A DNA stretch of 9,885 nucleotides from Epulopiscium sp. Nele67-Bin004 (GTDB taxonomy: Bacteria; Bacillota_A; Clostridia; Lachnospirales; Cellulosilyticaceae), in the NCBI GenBank assembly GCA_002007315.1, contig LNZQ01000085.1, forward strand, positions 1 to 9,885. The letters run 5' to 3'. A program made the translations under genes and the position numbers. How positions within the stretch are numbered: the first letter of the stretch is position 1; each line of letters begins with the position of its first letter. The notes under the pieces are model-generated. The model was not told the origin of the DNA. It ran no database searches and saw only the letters and a program-made list of their open reading frames with translations. Of the stretch, positions 7,030 to 9,885 are shown in pieces.

Positions 7030-7240
7030 ACTATTCCAAGTGCTGACCCAAAAACGTACGAAATTTCAATGGTGATGGAATATGAAGACGCAGATGGCAA
7101 TGAAATAACAGCAACTGAATATTTGGGCATACCTGTTGAGCAAACGACAAAACTTGAAGTTGCAGACGCTTGTAGCTGGACTTGTTCTCAAAAAAAGACG
7201 CAAAGCAAAAATAGAAATGGACTTTGATGATGAAGATTAA
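7030..7240 (+). pseudogene. Tail fragments of a membrane-anchored accessory protein of the MacB-like cassette
   Basis: Two pieces in different frames. The first (7030 to about 7168) continues the frame of the ATPase remnant and reads DPKTYEISMVMEYEDADGN, then EITATEYLGIPVEQTTKLEV. It looks like the last beta-sandwich part of the extracellular COG1361/S-layer-type proteins found beside such transporters. The second (about 7172-7240) reads VAGLVLKKRRKAKIEMDFDD and ED-stop. That is the end of a transmembrane helix plus a basic-then-acidic cytosolic tail, in the frame one base later. Between the two pieces a stretch carrying at least most of the membrane anchor must be missing. The stop TAA at 7238 overlaps the start region of the permease in the usual coupled way. 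The accessory-protein assignment is an inference from recalled gene neighbourhoods. Confidence 0.6.
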
Positions 7241-7956
7241 TGATTTATTGGCTATGAGTGTGCGAAGCTTGTAGCGGCGTAAACTTCGTACATTTTTAAC
7301 TATTTTGGGGGTTGTAATTGGCTCGATTTCTATTATAATGATGTTATCGGTTGGAATTGCAATGGACGAAAATTTTCGTGCCCAAATTGAAAGTATGGGA
7401 CAACTAACGATTATTGATGTATCTGATTTTACCAATAGTAGTGAACTAGACTTAGATGAGGAAGGTATAGGTATAATTTCAGCTATACCCGGAGTTGAAA
7501 GGGTCATTCCAGAGCGTAAAATCTATGCTTATTTGCAATACGGAAAATCTCGTACAGTGTGGTCTGTAAACTTAGTGGGGCTATCTGCAGAATAAATGGC
7601 TATAGTTGGATACACAGTTGATGAAGGGCGAGATTTTAAAAATAACGACAGTGAAGTTATTGCTATGGGACGTTCTTTATTGTATGAGTTTAATCGCATA
7701 GGCAAAGAATATGATTGGAACAATAGGCAAGAACTTGATATTTCTTTTGGTGATAAACTTGAAATATATGTTGGGGAATTTGATTGGGAAAAAGGTAATG
7801 CTGTCACAGAAAGTTGGGAAAATCTCAATAATTCCGATATGGCTTGCGTCATCATCTTTTGCATTTTCAACTTTGATTGGGCTTATATCTGGATATTTTC
7901 CAGCTAGACGAGCAATGAAATTATCAGCACTAAGTGCCATGAGAGATGGAGGTTAA
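7230..7956 (+). pseudogene. MacB-like ABC permease (FtsX-type), inactivated
   Basis: From ATG 7230: MKINDLLAMSVRSL-*-RRKLRTFLTILGVVIGSISI and onward, the first membrane helix of MacB/FtsX-like exporter permeases, followed by an extracellular domain with IPGVERVIPE typical of the MacB periplasmic core. A TAG interrupts at 7272 and a TAA at 7593. The frame then runs on to about 7830, after which the true C-terminus (IPIWLASSSFAFSTLIGLIS, then GYFPARRAMKLSALSAMRD) appears one frame over, from about 7831 to the stop at 7954. The second and third membrane helices and much of the domain between them are gone. About 240 codons remain of roughly 400 or more in intact relatives. The dead permease is the third gene of the collapsed exporter cassette, after the ATPase and accessory fragments. 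Confidence 0.85.
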
Positions 7957-7959
7957 TTT

Positions 7960-8907
7960 ATGATTACGGCTTTAGGAGAAATTTTGATTGATTATACTTC
8001 GATGGGGAAGTCTGAAGCAGGTATGGATTTATTTGAACAAAATGCAGGGGGAGCACCCGCAAATGTGCTCGCTTGTATTTCAAAACTTGGTGTGCAGACT
8101 GCTTTTATCGGGAAAGTTGGGGACGACATGCAAGGTCGTTTTTTGAAAGACACATTAATAGATGCACAAATTGATGTGACGGGCTTAGTTGTGGACAAAA
8201 ATTATTTTACCACTTTAGCATTTGTTACGTTATCGGAAACAGGGGAACGTGACTTTTCATTTGCTAGAAAACCAGGGGCAGACACGATGCTTACTAAAAA
8301 AGAAATTTCTACTAGTTTATTACAACAAGCTAAAATATTTCACTTTGGGTCACTTTCTCTAACACATGAGCCATCAAGAGAAGCAACTTACGAGGCTATT
8401 AAAACTGCTAAAAAATACGCTTTGATATCGTATGACCCAAATTATCGTGAGTTGCTGTGGGAGTCAAAAGAAGCGGCAATTGAGCAGATGCGAAAGCCGT
8501 TGCCATACGTTGATATGATAAAGATATCTGAAGAAGAATGCGAACTGATGACGGGCGAAACGGATATTTATAAAGCTTGCAAAATATTGATGATGCAAGG
8601 GATAAAAATAGTCGTTATAACGCTTGGTGAAAAAGGTGCATTGGTTGGAGTTGATGGTGAAACAAACATTGTGGAAGGTTTTGTTGCTGATGTTGTTGCC
8701 GACACAACAGGGGCTGGAGATGCTTTTTGGGGTGGATTTTTGTATTGTATTTACAACGATAGTGACAATTTGACGATAGATAAACTGTGTGAATATGCTA
8801 AATTTGGAAATGCTGTTGCTAGTTTGTGTGTTGAAAAGTTTGGGGCGATAAAAGCTATGCCAAGTTTGGGTGAGGTGAAAAATCGCATGTTGCAAGGGGA
8901 ACGTTAG
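7960..8907 (+). CDS. PfkB-family sugar kinase, probably fructokinase
   Basis: A complete 315-residue cytosolic kinase of the ribokinase/PfkB family that transfers phosphate from ATP to a sugar. PfkB signature 1 is at about 30-54 (GGAPANVLACISKLG, then FIGKVGDD). Signature 2 is at 248-261 (DTTGAGDAFWGGFL), with the catalytic base Asp254 and the GAGD anion hole. MITALGEILIDY at the N-terminus and DPNYRELLW (159-167) resemble bacterial fructokinases, which have DPN.R..LW there; another hexose or a nucleoside cannot be excluded. ATG 7960 has GGAGG seven bases upstream, and that site overlaps the last two codons and lies beside the stop of the dead permease. No transporter or hydrolase gene for a sugar is next to it, and I found no clear promoter of its own. 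A hairpin terminator follows. Confidence 0.9.
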   Translation: MITALGEILIDYTSMGKSEAGMDLFEQNAGGAPANVLACISKLGVQTAFIGKVGDDMQGRFLKDTLIDAQIDVTGLVVDKNYFTTLAFVTLSETGERDFSFARKPGADTMLTKKEISTSLLQQAKIFHFGSLSLTHEPSREATYEAIKTAKKYALISYDPNYRELLWESKEAAIEQMRKPLPYVDMIKISEEECELMTGETDIYKACKILMMQGIKIVVITLGEKGALVGVDGETNIVEGFVADVVADTTGAGDAFWGGFLYCIYNDSDNLTIDKLCEYAKFGNAVASLCVEKFGAIKAMPSLGEVKNRMLQGER

Positions 8908-8996
8908 GCATAATATAAGAGATTTTAAATTTCTTAAAGGAATAATTACAAAATGGCTAACAAGATTAAAAGGAATAGATATTGATACAAAATAAA

Positions 8997-9034
8997 TAGA
9001 TAAGCCATCTTAAATACTAAAGATGGCTTGTTTT
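8997..9034. terminator. Hairpin terminator between convergent genes
   Basis: AAGCCATCTT (9002-9011) and AAGATGGCTT (9020-9029) form a perfect ten-pair stem with an eight-base loop. The flanking A and T bases extend the stem. On the plus strand it ends in GTTTTGTATATTT, serving the kinase gene. On the minus strand TTATCTATTTATTTT gives a weaker T-rich tail for the CAP-domain gene, so it is probably used in both directions. The 90 bases between kinase and hairpin hold no gene I can support. Confidence 0.8.
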
Positions 9035-9078
9035 GTATATTTAGATGAGTTGTGAAGTCTATGGAACTTAAAATGTAC

Positions 9079-9885
9079 CTAGTTAGTAAAAATTTGAACC
9101 CAATATGGTGTACTAGAAATATAACTAACTCCAACCCCGATTTTTGTATAGCTAGTTGACAAAATGTGAGCTCTATTATCAGCATTATTAAGCCAAGCGG
9201 TAACAACTGATTCGGGGCTTGAATGGTTTCGTCCAATATCAAGACCATCAGTACTATATGACACATCAAAATATTGTAATAATGTAGCTATGTCACCTCC
9301 ATATGTTTCTGTATATCTTGTAAAATCATCATATATTGCCATATCATTAGCTTTAATTGTAGCGATAAATGACAAGTCGTTGTCAAGTGTTAATGGTTGT
9401 CTATTTGTTATGCCGTTTTCGGCAACTTCGTTTGCAATGACACGAGCTTCATTAACAAGGTCTAATACAGCTTCTTCATACCCTGTTAGCGTTGAACTAG
9501 TGTATACATAATGTGCAACTGTTGACATTGCGACTATAATATCATTTTCGACTGTAACCGCAATTGCAGTTAAAGTTGCATCTTTACTTAAAGTTATTTG
9601 CTGGCTTGTTGTATAAAGTTGTAAGTTAGATACTTTTGAAATATTATCGCCTATATCTAAGTATACTGTAGCTCTAGGATCGTTTATAGAATAGTAAATT
9701 TCGCCCTGAGTTTGTTCGGAAATCTTGACAGTATTATTTTTCACTTCAATAAAATATGGCTCGTCAAGAGTTTGTGGTTTTTCAGTAGTAGGATCTGTTG
9801 TAGGGAAAGGTCTTGGTATAGGTTCTTCTTTTGGTTCAAATGGTTTAGGATCAGGTAGTGGCTCTGGTTCAGGTTCGGGAGTAGG
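9079..9885 (-). CDS. Surface/secreted CAP-domain (SCP/YkwD-like) protein with Pro-rich linker, N-terminus outside window
   Basis: The last 268 residues are visible; the frame is open to base 9885, so the start and any signal peptide lie outside. Visible residues 1-40 are a Pro/Glu-rich linker (PTPEPEPEPLPDPKPFEPKE at the start), typical of extracellular proteins. Residues about 48-128 look like a chitobiase/beta-hexosaminidase C-terminal-type beta domain (GEIYYSINDPRATVY, then ITLSKDATLTAIAVTVEND). Residues about 136-268 form a CAP domain (AVLDLVNEAR, SSPESVVTAWLNNADNRAHI, KIGVGVSY, PYWVQIF). The usual CAP metal-site residues are replaced: FSH becomes FTR, GEN becomes GLD and GHR becomes DNR. 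Most clostridial YkwD-like proteins are secreted and of unknown function, and this one may have a structural or binding role. A GTG at 9744 is an internal valine, not the start. Confidence 0.85.
   Translation of the reverse strand, partial: PTPEPEPEPLPDPKPFEPKEEPIPRPFPTTDPTTEKPQTLDEPYFIEVKNNTVKISEQTQGEIYYSINDPRATVYLDIGDNISKVSNLQLYTTSQQITLSKDATLTAIAVTVENDIIVAMSTVAHYVYTSSTLTGYEEAVLDLVNEARVIANEVAENGITNRQPLTLDNDLSFIATIKANDMAIYDDFTRYTETYGGDIATLLQYFDVSYSTDGLDIGRNHSSPESVVTAWLNNADNRAHILSTSYTKIGVGVSYISSTPYWVQIFTN

Noticed and set aside
6766..7227. A 153-codon open frame starting at TTG that could be annotated as an ABC transporter protein
   Set aside because: The TTG lies in the T-run of a terminator with no ribosome binding site, the P-loop begins at once, the signature and Walker B motifs are missing, and the second half is unrelated protein. 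It is treated as fused pseudogene fragments.
7031..7940. Several minus-strand open frames across the exporter remnant
   Set aside because: They mirror plus-strand coding fragments with recognisable MacB-like sequence, and none has a ribosome binding site or family motif.
8464..8895. Minus-strand open frame of 143 codons in the kinase gene
   Set aside because: Antisense to the PfkB signature region; no start signals and no recognisable domain.
8953..8985. Ten-codon reading frame (MANKIKRNRY) after an AAAGGA
   Set aside because: Spacing to the purine run is poor and a frame this short is expected by chance in AT-rich DNA; it lies in the 3' leader to the terminator.
9745..9885. Tandem repeat or low-complexity array at the right edge
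   Set aside because: The repeated CCA/GAA codons are explained by the Pro/Glu-rich linker of the CAP-domain protein.

Overview
The window is AT-rich DNA with strong AGGAGG-type ribosome binding sites, TTGACA/TATAAT-type promoters and rho-independent hairpin terminators. Together with the protein types, this points to a low-GC Bacillota, most likely a member of the Clostridia; the genus cannot be fixed from the sequence alone. There is no tRNA, rRNA, CRISPR array, transposase or integrase that I can see.

Left part (1-4495, all on the minus strand) is one tightly packed operon. In transcription order it holds a substrate-binding lipoprotein, a cytosolic alkaline-phosphatase-superfamily hydrolase, two ABC permeases and an ABC ATPase that runs off the left edge. 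The genes overlap or abut by 11, 1, 0 and 4 bases, so they are probably translationally coupled. The proteins resemble the polyamine/ferric iron/2-aminoethylphosphonate type of importer. The phosphatase-like enzyme inside the operon suggests that the cargo is an organic phosphate or phosphonate that is cleaved after uptake. The cargo itself is an inference.

Next (4586-5935, minus strand) is a stand-alone gene for a Sel1-like/TPR repeat protein, with a near-consensus promoter and a clear terminator that separates it from the transporter operon.

The middle (5989-7956, plus strand) is a zone of decay. A good promoter and ribosome binding site lead into a dead fragment of an RNA ligase gene with three in-frame stops. 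This is followed by an intact flavin-type oxidoreductase of the pyridoxamine-phosphate-oxidase/NimA-like family and its terminator. Directly against that terminator lie the collapsed remains of a MacB-like ABC exporter cassette. These are an ATPase cut off at both ends, the tail of a membrane-anchored accessory protein, and a permease with two stops and an internal deletion.

The right part holds an intact PfkB-family sugar kinase (probably fructokinase, plus strand), whose ribosome binding site overlaps the last codons of the dead permease. A strong hairpin terminator follows, and then, convergent on the minus strand, the C-terminal 268 residues of a surface or secreted protein. That protein has a Pro/Glu-rich linker, a chitobiase-like domain and a CAP (SCP/YkwD-like) domain that lacks the usual metal-site residues.

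The intact genes are of known broad families. The most notable points are the hydrolase embedded in the importer operon, the RNA ligase fossil sitting behind a preserved promoter, and the serial deletions that produced the MacB-like remnant.
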